Shown: positions 8,123 through 16,184, numbered from the stretch's first letter. The stretch is 35,494 nucleotides of DNA from Candidatus Methylomirabilota bacterium (GCA_036001065.1 DASYUQ010000004.1:1-35494); one strand, 5' to 3'. Numbers and translations are program-made. Notes: generated from the letters alone by a model not told the origin.

Positions 8123-8405
8123 GCCGAGCAGTGAACGCAAGACGAGTACCAACTCCTCGGGGAGGCGACGAAAGGGGCCAATTATCTGACGTGAAACGCC
8201 CCGCGCGGTGGGCGACGGAAAATGGGCGGACCAGGACGAGGAGCCAAAAGGGCATGCGGTGACAGAAACTCGCACGCCCGCCCTCCGGCAGCGCGAGCCG
8301 CGTCATCCAGGCCCGATCCACCACTCACCAGCCACGCCAAGCACCGCTGGCAGGCGGCCTCGGAGCGGTCAAGCGAGGACTCAGGTCGGGCGAGCCGAGC
8401 GCGTG

Positions 8406-8432
8406 TTGACAATGGTCGCCGCCGCATATTAC
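8406..8432 (+). promoter_or_regulatory. Candidate promoter for the DoxX operon
   Basis: A perfect TTGACA at 8406-8411 is followed by TATTAC at 8427-8432. The 15-bp spacing is shorter than the ideal 17, so the -10 assignment is tentative. It lies about 20-45 bp before the start at 8452. Confidence 0.4.
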
Positions 8433-8451
8433 CGTCCGGCCCACACAGCGG

Positions 8452-8967
8452 ATGATTGGATCACAGCGGTGGATCGCGGTGTTGCGGATCGTGGTCGGCG
8501 CATGGTTCCTCAAGGCGGTCTCCACGAAGCTCGCGATCGCCTGGGTCGATGGCGTCCTCCCGTACCCGGCGGTGTCGGCCCGATTTCTCGGCTTCCACCC
8601 CAAGCGGGTGGGCGAGTTTGCCGCCGGTAACCCGGTCCTCTGGTACAAGGACTTCCTCGAGGGCAGCGTCGTTCCCAACGCGAAGTTCTTCGCCACGCTC
8701 CAGGCCTACGGTGAGGTCGCCGTCGGCCTGGGGCTCGTCGTCGGCTTTCTCACCGGGCTGGCCGCGCTCGTCGGCCTCTTCATGGCCCTGAACTTCGGTC
8801 TGGCCACCCAGTGGATGAGCTTCGGGCAGCAGGGGTTTCATCTCCTGCTGGTGACGTCGATGCTGATCTTCCTCTGCGCCCGCGCGGGGCGTCGCTGGGG
8901 CGTGGACGGTTGGCTGCTCGCCCACGCGTCAGCGGGTCAGCGCCGCTGGCTCAGGCTGGTGATGTGA
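8452..8967 (+). CDS. DoxX-family membrane protein
   Basis: A 171-aa protein with about four membrane segments in DoxX arrangement: a first helix WIAVLRIVVGAWFLKAVSTKL, then a soluble loop with FLGFHPKRVGEFAAGNPVLWYKDFLEG, then three closely spaced helices (AYGEVAVGLGLVVGFLTGLAALVGLFMALNFGLATQ, FHLLLVTSMLIFLCARAG). DoxX proteins include thiosulfate:quinone oxidoreductase subunits and many of unknown function; no catalytic residues are known for this branch. Its TGA overlaps the ATG of the next gene (TGATG), so it is coupled to a periplasmic PQQ-associated set. A quinone-linked electron exit is conceivable but unproven. Confidence 0.7.
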   Translation: MIGSQRWIAVLRIVVGAWFLKAVSTKLAIAWVDGVLPYPAVSARFLGFHPKRVGEFAAGNPVLWYKDFLEGSVVPNAKFFATLQAYGEVAVGLGLVVGFLTGLAALVGLFMALNFGLATQWMSFGQQGFHLLLVTSMLIFLCARAGRRWGVDGWLLAHASAGQRRWLRLVM

Positions 8968-10106
8968 TGGCGTCGGTCCCTCGCCGCGCGTTTCTCCGGC
9001 TCGCTGCGACGGCCGCCGTCACGGGCCTGTTTCCGCGCCGCGCCTTCGGCGAGGAAACAGTCCTGGTCGGGCTCGTCCGGCCCCCGGATCGGCGGGCGCT
9101 CGCCGACGGCGCCGCCCTCGGGCTCGAGGACGCCAACGCTCTGGCGACGATGTTCGGCCGGCGCCTGCAGCTCGCAGCTGCGACCGCGGCTGACGCTCGC
9201 GGCGCGGGGGTTGCGGCCCGCGCGTTGGCGCGCGAGGGCGTGATCGCGGTCATCGGCGGAGCGGGCCCCGGCCAGGCCGAGGCGCTGCGCGACGTCGCCG
9301 CCGCGGAAGCCCGGCTCTTCTTCAACGCCGGCGCGCAGGACGACGCCCTGCGGGGCGAGCGCTGCGAGCGCCACAGCTACCACCTCGCCCCCAGCGTCAC
9401 CATGTGCGTAGACGCCCTCGCGCAGTGGCTTGCCGGACCGCGCCGGCTCCGTCGGTGGGCGATCGTGACCGACGGCAGCCCGCGCGGACGGGAGATCGAA
9501 GCGGCCGCGCAGCGGGCCGCCGGTCGCCTCGGGGCCGCCCTGAGCGCGGGCGCGGCTGCCACCGACATCACGCTCATCGCCGTTGACGCCGCCTCCCAGC
9601 GGGAGGCGGCCGGGCGGCTGCGCGCCGCTGGCGTCCCGTTCGCCGGCATCGGCGCCGACGCGGTAGCCGACTTCGGTCCCGAGGAGGGAGCTGGCTTCTG
9701 GGTCGTCGGCTGGCATCACGAGCTCGAGCGCTTCAGCGCCCGAGAGCTGAACCGTCGCTTTCGTCGCCGCTTCGGCGTGCCGCTCGACGAGACGGCGTGG
9801 GCGGCCCGGGCGGCGATGAAGATGATCGGCGAAGGCGCGGTGCGAGGAGGGGCTGGCGATGCGGCCGGCCTGCGCGCGTTCCTGGGCATGGCGCCGCCCT
9901 TCGACGGACACAAAGGCGCGGCACTTACCTTCAGGCCCTGGGACCAGCAGTTGCGCCAGCCGCTGTACATCATCGGGCCGCGACGCCGGGAGGAAGTGGG
10001 CGGCGCCCGGGGGCCGTTCGAAGTCCTGGCCCAGGCGCCGCGCGAGGACCTCGACGCCATCGGCATCGGCCGCACCGAAACGCGCTGTCGGGAGCTGACA
10101 CGATGA
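8967..10106 (+). CDS. Tat-exported ABC-type binding protein, PQQ alcohol dehydrogenase-associated type
   Basis: A 379-aa periplasmic binding protein of the branched-chain amino acid type. The N-terminus has a twin-arginine signal (VPRRAFLRLAATAAV) ending near Phe-Gly-Glu. The body begins VLVGLVRPPDRRALADGAALGLEDAN and alternates Rossmann-like segments such as VIAVIGGAGPGQAEALRDVAA and RWAIVTDGSPRGREIE. This matches the protein family described beside PQQ-dependent alcohol dehydrogenases (TIGR03863 type, named from memory). No ABC permease or ATPase is nearby, so it may be a dehydrogenase partner rather than a transporter part. It overlaps the DoxX gene at its start and the propeller gene at its end. 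Confidence 0.78.
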   Translation: MASVPRRAFLRLAATAAVTGLFPRRAFGEETVLVGLVRPPDRRALADGAALGLEDANALATMFGRRLQLAAATAADARGAGVAARALAREGVIAVIGGAGPGQAEALRDVAAAEARLFFNAGAQDDALRGERCERHSYHLAPSVTMCVDALAQWLAGPRRLRRWAIVTDGSPRGREIEAAAQRAAGRLGAALSAGAAATDITLIAVDAASQREAAGRLRAAGVPFAGIGADAVADFGPEEGAGFWVVGWHHELERFSARELNRRFRRRFGVPLDETAWAARAAMKMIGEGAVRGGAGDAAGLRAFLGMAPPFDGHKGAALTFRPWDQQLRQPLYIIGPRRREEVGGARGPFEVLAQAPREDLDAIGIGRTETRCRELTR

Positions 10107-11062
10107 CGGCGCTGCGGGGATCCATGCTCGGCGCGGTGCTGGTCACGCTAGCCGCCTGGCCTGCGATGGCCGGCTCGCTCGTCTACGTCTCCAACGAGCG
10201 CTCCAACGACATCACTATCATCGATGCGACAACCGACACGGTGGTGGCGACGGTGAAGGTGGGCGACCGGCCGCGCGGGATCGCGATCAGCCCCGACGGC
10301 CGCAACGTGTACGTGGCGCTCGGTGAAGAAGACGTCATCGCGGTGGTGGACACCTCCACCCGCCAGGTAGTGGCCAGGCTGCCGGCCGGCAGCGACCCCG
10401 AGGCGTTCGCGGTGAGCCCGGACGGCCGGTACCTCTACGTCTCGAACGAGGACGCCAACACCGCGTCCGTTGTGGACGCCCGGACCGGCGCGGCCGTGAA
10501 GACGGTCCCGGTGGGGGTCGAGCCGGAGGGCGTGGCCGTGAGCCCCGATGGCCGGCTCGTGTACGTGGTGGCCGAGACGACCCACACGGTCTCGGTGATC
10601 GATACGGGGTCGTTCGCGGTCGTGGCGGCGATTCTCGTGGGCAGCCGGCCCCGCGAGGCCGCGTTCTCGCCGGACGGGCGTCGAGCGTACGTCACGGCCG
10701 AGATCGGTGGAGTGGTATCGGTGATCGACACCGCCAGTCACAAGGTCGTCGGGACACTGAAGATCGAGCGGCCGGGCGCCAAGCCGAAAGGGGTAGTCTT
10801 CCATCCCGAGGGCAAGTGGGTCTACGTCGCCAACGGCGCCTCCAACGATGTGACGGTCATCGACGCCGAGCAGCAGAAGGTGGCCGGGTACATCCCCGTT
10901 GGACGGCGCCCCTGGGGGCTCGCCGTCACGCCGGACGGGCGGAAGCTCTACGTGGCCAACGGCGCCTCCGACGACGTCTCCGTCATAGACACTGCGGCCC
11001 GGCGCGTGGTCGCGACCGTCAAGGCGGGCAAGGGGCCCTGGGGCGTGGCGATCGGACGGTAG
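10103..11062 (+). CDS. Seven-bladed YVTN beta-propeller, PQQ-associated type
   Basis: A 319-aa secreted protein with a signal peptide (LGAVLVTLAAWPAMAG) followed by about seven repeats of roughly 42 residues. Each has an SPDGR-like turn and a YVxN/VIDT strand, for example SNDITIIDATTDTVVATVKVG and ASDDVSVIDTAARRVVATVKAG. It resembles the propeller proteins found with PQQ alcohol dehydrogenase systems (TIGR03866 type, from memory). It has no catalytic residues I can point to; scaffold or electron-transfer partner roles are possible. The ATG overlaps the previous stop (ATGA), and the cupredoxin gene starts 8 bp downstream, so it is the third gene of a four-gene operon. Confidence 0.82.
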   Translation: MTALRGSMLGAVLVTLAAWPAMAGSLVYVSNERSNDITIIDATTDTVVATVKVGDRPRGIAISPDGRNVYVALGEEDVIAVVDTSTRQVVARLPAGSDPEAFAVSPDGRYLYVSNEDANTASVVDARTGAAVKTVPVGVEPEGVAVSPDGRLVYVVAETTHTVSVIDTGSFAVVAAILVGSRPREAAFSPDGRRAYVTAEIGGVVSVIDTASHKVVGTLKIERPGAKPKGVVFHPEGKWVYVANGASNDVTVIDAEQQKVAGYIPVGRRPWGLAVTPDGRKLYVANGASDDVSVIDTAARRVVATVKAGKGPWGVAIGR

Positions 11063-11070
11063 CGGCGAGC

Positions 11071-11808
11071 ATGCGCCGGGCCCTGCTCTTCCTCCTCGCC
11101 ATCGTCGTCCTTCCCGCATCGGCGGCCGGCGGCACCATCACCGGGCGGGTCGTGTTCCGCGGCGAGCCGCCGATCCTCGCGCCCATCGACGTGGTGAAGG
11201 ACCGCGAGGTCTGCGGGACGGCGGTGCCCTCGCCCGCCCTCGTCGTGGCGCCAGGGACGCGCGGCGTCCGCTATGCGGTGGTATTCCTCGAAGGGGCGAC
11301 GGCGCCGGCCGCCCCAGACCCGCCCGACCTCACGCTCGAGAACCGGCAGTGCCGCTTCGTCCCCCACGTGCTCGCGACACGGATCGGCAGCGAGCTCGCC
11401 ATCGTCAACGGTGACCCGGTGCTCCACAACCTCCGGGCCTGGCCGGAGGGTGAGTCGCGTCGCCCCGTGTTCAACGTGGTGCAGCCGACGCAGGGCCAGG
11501 TGAGCCGCCGGACGATCAAGCGCGAGGGCGTCATGGCGCTGACGTGCGACACCCACGTCCACATGAGCGGTTGGCTCCTCGCGTTCGATCACCCCTACTT
11601 CGCGGTCACCAACGCGGACGGCGAGTTCACGATCCCTCGGGTCCCCGCCGGGCGTTATCGCATCACCGTCTGGCACGAGGGATGGAACGTCCTGCGGCGG
11701 ACGCCCGAGGGACGTCTCGTGTACGATCCGCCCCATGTCGCCTCGGAGGACATCACGCTGACCGAAACCGGCAGCGCCCGCATCGTGTTCGAGCTCCCCG
11801 CCCGCTGA
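11071..11808 (+). CDS. Secreted cupredoxin-like protein with amicyanin-type copper loop and a C-terminal Ig-like domain
   Basis: A 245-aa protein with a signal peptide (RALLFLLAIVVLPASAAGG). A plastocyanin-like core supplies plausible type-1 copper ligands: His119 in PVLHNLRAW and Cys159, His162 and Met165 in CDTHVHM. The spacing C-x2-H-x2-M is that of amicyanin, and the preceding HN pair also matches. Two further cysteines (Cys48 and Cys94) might form a disulfide. Residues about 175-245 (FAVTNADGEFTIPRVPAGRYRITVWHEGW) look like a carboxypeptidase-regulatory or Ig-like domain. Amicyanin is the electron acceptor of methylamine dehydrogenase; by position this protein may accept electrons from a PQQ enzyme. 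Copper binding is inferred from motif spacing. Confidence 0.72.
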   Translation: MRRALLFLLAIVVLPASAAGGTITGRVVFRGEPPILAPIDVVKDREVCGTAVPSPALVVAPGTRGVRYAVVFLEGATAPAAPDPPDLTLENRQCRFVPHVLATRIGSELAIVNGDPVLHNLRAWPEGESRRPVFNVVQPTQGQVSRRTIKREGVMALTCDTHVHMSGWLLAFDHPYFAVTNADGEFTIPRVPAGRYRITVWHEGWNVLRRTPEGRLVYDPPHVASEDITLTETGSARIVFELPAR

Positions 11809-11829
11809 CCGCGCTTACCCGAACGTGGA

Positions 11830-11856
11830 TGGGGCGTCTTCGCTCCGTCCGCCCCA
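11830..11856 (+). terminator. Candidate terminator after the cupredoxin gene
   Basis: TGGGGCG (11830-11836) pairs with CGCCCCA (11850-11856) around a 13-nt loop, 22 bp after the stop codon. No T-run follows; position is the main support. Confidence 0.4.
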
Positions 11857-12026
11857 GCTCAGCGCCGAGTCGATGCCCCTCCTGAGCGGCGCGGCCCTGT
11901 GTTGAGCCCGGCGCTCTGCGAACTCACCTGGTGATCCCGCGCTCCACCAAGGCGATGTCTTCGGGCGGCACGCGCCTTGCACACACCCCGGGGCGTGAGG
12001 AACCGACTCGCCCGGGAGGACGGCAG

Positions 12027-12311
12027 ATGACCCGTCGGCTCTTCAGTCTGGCGGCGACGCTCCTTCTCGCTGCCAATGTCCTGATCAGCTTCGACACCAT
12101 GGAGGTTGTGGTGTACGTGGACCCCGGAACCCGCGTCGAGGTGCCGGCCGAGTTCGTGGCGCGAGAAGCGTGCGGCCTCTTGCATTCGATGCGCCTCGCG
12201 CTTCCAGTGCCGTATCGGATCGAGTGGCGGAAGCAGTTGGCCACCGGCGCCGCGGTTCCTGACGAGTCGAAGGTCGTCACCGGCCTGCTGACCGGCTGCG
12301 ACGAAGTCTAG
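12027..12311 (+). CDS. Small secreted protein of unknown function
   Basis: A 94-aa protein starting at an ATG with a good GGGAGGA ribosome-binding site 6-7 bases upstream. The first 22 residues (MTRRLFSLAATLLLAANVLI) form a signal peptide or anchor. The remainder is a compact soluble domain with two cysteines (EACGLLHSM and LTGCDEV) that could pair outside the cytoplasm. I recognise no family. The frame continues upstream to 11931, but the signal peptide and ribosome-binding site favour 12027. It stands alone between the cupredoxin operon and the first PQQ dehydrogenase module. Confidence 0.6.
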   Translation: MTRRLFSLAATLLLAANVLISFDTMEVVVYVDPGTRVEVPAEFVAREACGLLHSMRLALPVPYRIEWRKQLATGAAVPDESKVVTGLLTGCDEV

Positions 12312-12312
12312 C

Positions 12313-12337
12313 CCCCAGTTCAGCCCAGAGGCTGGGG
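12313..12337 (+). terminator. Candidate hairpin terminator after the small secreted gene
   Basis: CCCCAG (12313-12318) pairs with CTGGGG (12332-12337); an alternative inner stem is CAGCC/GGCTG. It lies directly after the stop codon and has no T-run. Confidence 0.35.
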
Positions 12338-12443
12338 CCACCGCCGGGGAAACTATGCCCGGGTGGCAATCGTTGACGTGGTGACACCCGCCGCGAGGCG
12401 CTGGAGCGGCATCGCGCGATCCTACGCCTGGCCCGCCTGCCCC

Positions 12444-12473
12444 TTGACAGCACGCCGAGAAGGCCAGTAAATA
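12444..12473 (+). promoter_or_regulatory. Predicted promoter of the plus-strand PQQ dehydrogenase module
   Basis: TTGACA at 12444-12449, then TAAATA at 12468-12473 after 18 bp in an AT-rich patch (AGTAAATAG) that stands out from the GC-rich surroundings. The start codon is about 110 bp downstream, leaving a leader of roughly 100 nt. Confidence 0.55.
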
Positions 12474-12581
12474 GGGCCCTCCGATAGCGGCCTCCCGCCG
12501 AAGAGGGGGGTGAGAGTCTCTCCGAGTTCGCCCGGCACCGCGGTTCCCTTGGCCTCGCCCAGGAAACGAAAGGAGAAGGGG

Positions 12582-14345
12582 ATGGACAGGAAGACGTCGC
12601 TCCTGCTCTCGTTCGGATCGCTCGTCTTCGTCGTCCTCGTGGTCCTCGCGCCGGCGCCCGCCCCAGGGCAGGAGTGGACGGATGTGACCGAGGCGCGGCT
12701 GCTCGACGCCGACAAGGACGGCAACAACTGGTTGACCTACCGCCGCACGTACAACGGCTGGTGGTACAGCCCGCTGACCCAGATCAACACGAGCAACGTC
12801 GGAAAGCTCACGCCGAAATGGATCTTCTCGGGTGGTGGGTGGGGAGACCAGAAGGGCACCCCGCTCGTGAACAACGGGATCATGTTCACGGTGTCCACCG
12901 ACGCGACCGATCCCACCGCCCATCCGCGGACGATCCACCGCCAGAAGGTCTTTGCCGTCGACGCCGCGACCGGCGTGGCGCTCTGGAAGCACGAGCACAA
13001 GCTGCCAGAGGATCTGACCGCTCTGGTCCGGGTGCTGGTCGGCACACGCGGCCTGGCCCTGTGGAAGGACAAGGTCTACTACGGCACCTACGACGCGCGC
13101 CTGATCGCCCTGCGCGCGAAGACCGGCGAGGTAGCGTGGAACAAGGAGATCACCGACTACCGGGACGGCTACTTCGTCTCGATGGCCCCGTTGATCGTGA
13201 AGGGCAAGGTGATCGTGGGGATGGCCGGCCCCGGGGAGATGGGGCCGCGGGGCTTCATCGAGGCCTTTGACTCCGAGACAGGGGCGAGCCTCTGGCGGAC
13301 CTACACGGTTCCCGGACCGGGCGAGCCCGGCAACAACACGTGGCCCGGCGAGACGTGGAAGCTCGGCGGGGCCGCGGCCTGGAACCACGGGACGTACGAT
13401 CCGGAGACGAACCTGGTCTTCTTCGGCACCGGCAACCCCGCCCCCTGGATCCCGCAGATGCGACAGGGCGACAACCTCTTCGCCAACTCGGTCATCGCCC
13501 TCGACACCGACACCGGCAAGATCAAGTGGCACTTCCAGATCCTGCCGAACGACCCGTGGGACTTCGATACCCCCCAGGAGCCCCTCGTCATCGACGTGGT
13601 GCGGAACGGCCGGACCGTGAAGAGCGTCGTGCAGGCCAACAAGCTCGGGTTCGTCTATACGCTCGAGCGGACGAACGGGAAATTCATGTCGGCCGTGCCC
13701 TTCGTGAACCTGATCAACTGGGGTCAGGTCGATCCGGCGACCGGGCGAGCCGCCAAGGACAACAGCAAGATCCCCGAGATGGGAGGCCAGCGGGTCGAGG
13801 TCTGCCCGGGCCTGGTGGGGGCGACGAGCTGGGGCAGCAAGCCCTACAGCCCGCGGACCGGCTACCTCTACATCCCGGCCAACGAGTACTGCATGATGTA
13901 CGGCTTCCGGGGCGAGCTGGCGTACAAGCGCGGCGCGTTCTACACCGGGGCGATCCACGATCATCACGCCAAGGGAGATCAGTCGGGCGTGCTCCGGGCC
14001 TTCGACGTGAACACCAACCGCATCGTCTGGGAGTGGTCGAACCGATCTCCCCTGATCAGCTTCGCGCTGGCGACGGGTGGCGACCTGGTCTTCGTGGGCA
14101 CTCCCGAGGGGAAGGTGGTGGGGCTGAACGCTCGCACCGGCCAGCAGCTCTGGGAGTTCAACGTCGGGACGCCGGTCTCGGGAGGGATCGTGAGCTATTC
14201 CGTAGGCGGCAAGCAGTACGTGGCTGTCGCGGCCGGCGGGACCACGCGCTCGACCGCGTGGTTCGGGAAGGAGCCGCGCTGGCAGCACCTCTTCAAGAAC
14301 GTCAACTGGGGCGACAGCATCGTGGTCTTCGGCCTGCCCGAGTGA
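12582..14345 (+). CDS. PQQ-dependent methanol/ethanol family dehydrogenase, probably lanthanide type
   Basis: A 587-aa periplasmic quinoprotein with an eight-bladed propeller and a signal peptide (KTSLLLSFGSLVFVVLVVLA). Metal and catalytic residues can be placed as Glu219 (GPGEMG), Asn285 (GTGNP) and Asp327, followed by Asp329 in PWDFD. The aspartate two residues after the catalytic one marks lanthanide-using enzymes. Differences from XoxF are the lack of the vicinal disulfide cysteines, with VRVLVGTRG near residues 149-157 where CC would be expected, and Lys354 in place of the usual Arg beside the active site (QANKLGF). It is therefore a divergent alcohol dehydrogenase whose substrate I cannot name. 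The ATG at 12582 follows AGGAGAAGGG. A triheme cytochrome and a XoxJ-like protein follow. Confidence 0.88.
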   Translation: MDRKTSLLLSFGSLVFVVLVVLAPAPAPGQEWTDVTEARLLDADKDGNNWLTYRRTYNGWWYSPLTQINTSNVGKLTPKWIFSGGGWGDQKGTPLVNNGIMFTVSTDATDPTAHPRTIHRQKVFAVDAATGVALWKHEHKLPEDLTALVRVLVGTRGLALWKDKVYYGTYDARLIALRAKTGEVAWNKEITDYRDGYFVSMAPLIVKGKVIVGMAGPGEMGPRGFIEAFDSETGASLWRTYTVPGPGEPGNNTWPGETWKLGGAAAWNHGTYDPETNLVFFGTGNPAPWIPQMRQGDNLFANSVIALDTDTGKIKWHFQILPNDPWDFDTPQEPLVIDVVRNGRTVKSVVQANKLGFVYTLERTNGKFMSAVPFVNLINWGQVDPATGRAAKDNSKIPEMGGQRVEVCPGLVGATSWGSKPYSPRTGYLYIPANEYCMMYGFRGELAYKRGAFYTGAIHDHHAKGDQSGVLRAFDVNTNRIVWEWSNRSPLISFALATGGDLVFVGTPEGKVVGLNARTGQQLWEFNVGTPVSGGIVSYSVGGKQYVAVAAGGTTRSTAWFGKEPRWQHLFKNVNWGDSIVVFGLPE

Positions 14346-14364
14346 AGTCGCCCCTCCTCTCACG

Positions 14365-14402
14365 GCGGCGGCGGGACGGTGGTCACGCCGCCCCGCCGCC
14401 GC
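14365..14402 (+). promoter_or_regulatory. Long GC hairpin between dehydrogenase and cytochrome genes
   Basis: GCGGCGGCGGG (14365-14375) pairs perfectly with CCCGCCGCCGC (14392-14402), an 11-bp stem with a 16-nt loop, 20 bp after the dehydrogenase stop. It may lower read-through or protect the upstream mRNA 3' end, giving more dehydrogenase than cytochrome. Confidence 0.4.
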
Positions 14403-14418
14403 GTGGGGAGGCGGGAGG

Positions 14419-15393
14419 ATGACCCTGCGCGGTGTCGGCCGGGGCCTGCTCGTCGCGCTGGTCGCGGCCGTCGTGCTCGCGGGGGGCAGGGAACGGCCCC
14501 CGGCGAGTTTCGCCGCGTCCGACGTGGAGTGGGGCCGGGAGGTCTACGAGGTGAACTGCACCGTCTGCCACGGAGCGCAGGGCGACGGTGACGGGCGGGT
14601 GGCCGGTCAGTTCCGCCGACGGCCGCAGAGCCTCCGCGTCGGGAGATTCAAGTTCCGCTCGACCGCCTCGGGCTCGCTGCCGCGCGACGAGGATCTCTAC
14701 CGCACGGTCACCCACGGCATCCCGCGGACAGGAATGCTGCCGCACGACCACCTCGATGAGGCCGATCGCCGAGCGGTTGTCGCCTTCATCAAGACGCTGT
14801 TGCCGCGCTTCCAGGTGGAGCAGCCGGGCCCGGTCATCTCGCCGTCCGCGGCGCCGAGCCGCACGCCAGAGCTGCTGGCTCGAGGCCGTTCGCTGTACGT
14901 GACCGCTGGATGCGCCGAGTGTCACGGCGAGGGTGGAAAAGGAGATGGTCCGGCCACCCCGGACCTGAAGGACGAGTGGGGGCAGGCGATGCTGCCCTCC
15001 GATCTCAATCTCGTGCGGTTGCCGAGGCGGAGCGGCTCGGCGCCGGCCGACCTCTACCGGACGATCGCAACCGGTCTGGATGGCACCCCCATGCCGTCGT
15101 ACGCCGATGCGCTGACCGGCGAGGAGATCTGGGCCATCGTGGCCTTCCTCGACGCGCTGCCGCGGGAAACCGGGTGGGCGGGCCTTCCGGAAAGCTCAGG
15201 CGTGGATCTGGTGCGTTGGCACTGCACCGTCTGCCACAACCTGGACGGTCCTAACCTCCCGCGGCTGGACCGCGCCGGCTGGGCCCACACGGTTGACTTG
15301 ATGATCCGCTGGGGCGCCCCGATCCGCATCCAGGAGCGCGAGAGCGTCGTCCAGTACCTCGTCGAGAACTTCGGAGCGACCCGCGCCCCGTAG
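14419..15393 (+). CDS. Secreted triheme cytochrome c
   Basis: A 324-aa protein with a signal peptide (GRGLLVALVAAVVLAGG) and three CxxCH heme sites: CTVCH at 47-51, CAECH at 165-169 and CTVCH at 269-273. The first two are complete class I domains with the typical HGIPRTGMLPH and GTPMPSYADALTGEEIWAIVAFL segments. The third is shorter, followed by a VDLMIRWGAPIRIQERESVVQYLVENF segment resembling SorB or sulfite-dehydrogenase-type cytochromes. It sits between the dehydrogenase and a XoxJ-like gene, so it most likely takes electrons from the dehydrogenase in the periplasm. The ATG has GGGAGG upstream. Confidence 0.88.
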   Translation: MTLRGVGRGLLVALVAAVVLAGGRERPPASFAASDVEWGREVYEVNCTVCHGAQGDGDGRVAGQFRRRPQSLRVGRFKFRSTASGSLPRDEDLYRTVTHGIPRTGMLPHDHLDEADRRAVVAFIKTLLPRFQVEQPGPVISPSAAPSRTPELLARGRSLYVTAGCAECHGEGGKGDGPATPDLKDEWGQAMLPSDLNLVRLPRRSGSAPADLYRTIATGLDGTPMPSYADALTGEEIWAIVAFLDALPRETGWAGLPESSGVDLVRWHCTVCHNLDGPNLPRLDRAGWAHTVDLMIRWGAPIRIQERESVVQYLVENFGATRAP

Positions 15394-15423
15394 CGGGCCG
15401 CGCGGGTCCCGACAGGAGCCGAA

Positions 15424-16176
15424 ATGAGGATGCTGCGACTCCTGCCAGCGGTCGCCGTGACGGCCGCCCTGGTCCTCGTCGGGAGTCTCGAGGCGGCTGA
15501 TCTCACCAAGCTCCGCGTGTGCGCGGACCCCACGAACCTGCCGTTCTCGAGCCGCGATCCCGCCACCCCGGGCTTCGAGGTCGAGCTGGCGCAGGCGCTC
15601 GTGTCCGATGTCAGCTTCCACTGGGTGCCGACCGAGCGCTGGGCGTTCGTCGCGCGCCAGCTCCTGGACCGGCGGTGCGATCTGGTGTTCGGCCTTCCGC
15701 TGGACTCGCGCTTCGTGGACGACAACCCCCGCATCGCGCTGTCCCGCCCGTACTACGTGATGGGCCAGGTGCTGGTAACGCGCGCCGGTTCAGGCATTCG
15801 CCGCCTGGACGACCTCCAGGACCGGCCGGTGGCCGTGCAGGCCATGACGCCTGGAGACATTCTCGTCTTCCAGCGAGGACACGCCCGCCAGGTCCACTTC
15901 AAGCCGGAGGACGCGGTAGAGGCCGTGAGCTCCGGCAAGGCGGAGGCGGCCGTGATGTGGTCCTCACATGCCGGGTGGCTGATGAGGAAGGTCCCCGGCC
16001 TGGAGCTCACCTGGATCCGCGACCCCGAGGGGGAATTCAAGGTCGCCATCGGGACCAGGAAGGCGGACCAACACCTGCGACAGGCCGCCGACCGCGCCGT
16101 CGAGCGCCTGCTCGCCGATGGAAAGGTGAAGCAGATCCTCGGCCGCTACGGCATTCCGGTCCTGCCAGCTCCCTGA
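15424..16176 (+). CDS. XoxJ/MxaJ-like periplasmic binding protein (plus-strand module)
   Basis: A 250-aa protein with a signal peptide and the opening LRVCADPTNLPFSSRDPATPGFEVELAQAL, characteristic of binding proteins associated with quinoprotein alcohol dehydrogenases. The MxaJ/XoxJ family is thought to help activate or assemble the dehydrogenase rather than feed a transporter. The type-II binding fold shows in RCDLVFGLP, ALSRPYYVMGQVLV, VAVQAMTPGDILV and KQILGRYGIPVLP. AGGAG lies 8 bp before the ATG. It closes the plus-strand module and converges with the monoheme cytochrome gene with only 8 bp between the two stops. A second family member is at 16581-17408. Confidence 0.85.
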   Translation: MRMLRLLPAVAVTAALVLVGSLEAADLTKLRVCADPTNLPFSSRDPATPGFEVELAQALVSDVSFHWVPTERWAFVARQLLDRRCDLVFGLPLDSRFVDDNPRIALSRPYYVMGQVLVTRAGSGIRRLDDLQDRPVAVQAMTPGDILVFQRGHARQVHFKPEDAVEAVSSGKAEAAVMWSSHAGWLMRKVPGLELTWIRDPEGEFKVAIGTRKADQHLRQAADRAVERLLADGKVKQILGRYGIPVLPAP

Positions 16177-16184
16177 GCTCAGAC

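Larger units (their letters stand above)
7613..8451. other. Gene-poor intergenic stretch
   Basis: About 840 bp between the minus-strand propeller gene and the DoxX operon. It contains one weak minus-strand frame (7859-8122) and a candidate promoter near 8406. I see no RNA gene, no transposase remnant and no tandem repeat. Base composition looks slightly less GC-rich than the flanking genes. Confidence 0.5.

Noticed and set aside
8208-8630. Plus-strand frame of 140 codons before and into the DoxX gene
   Set aside because: It overlaps the DoxX start in another frame, is Arg/Pro rich and has no domain signal; DoxX is clearly the coding frame from 8452.
12313-12581. A lanthanide- or cofactor-sensing riboswitch in the leader before the dehydrogenase
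   Set aside because: Only simple hairpins are visible and no known aptamer consensus could be recognised by eye.
11859-14363. An 834-codon minus-strand frame opposite the PQQ dehydrogenase
   Set aside because: It is antisense to the dehydrogenase and the small secreted gene, and the translation has no recognisable motif.
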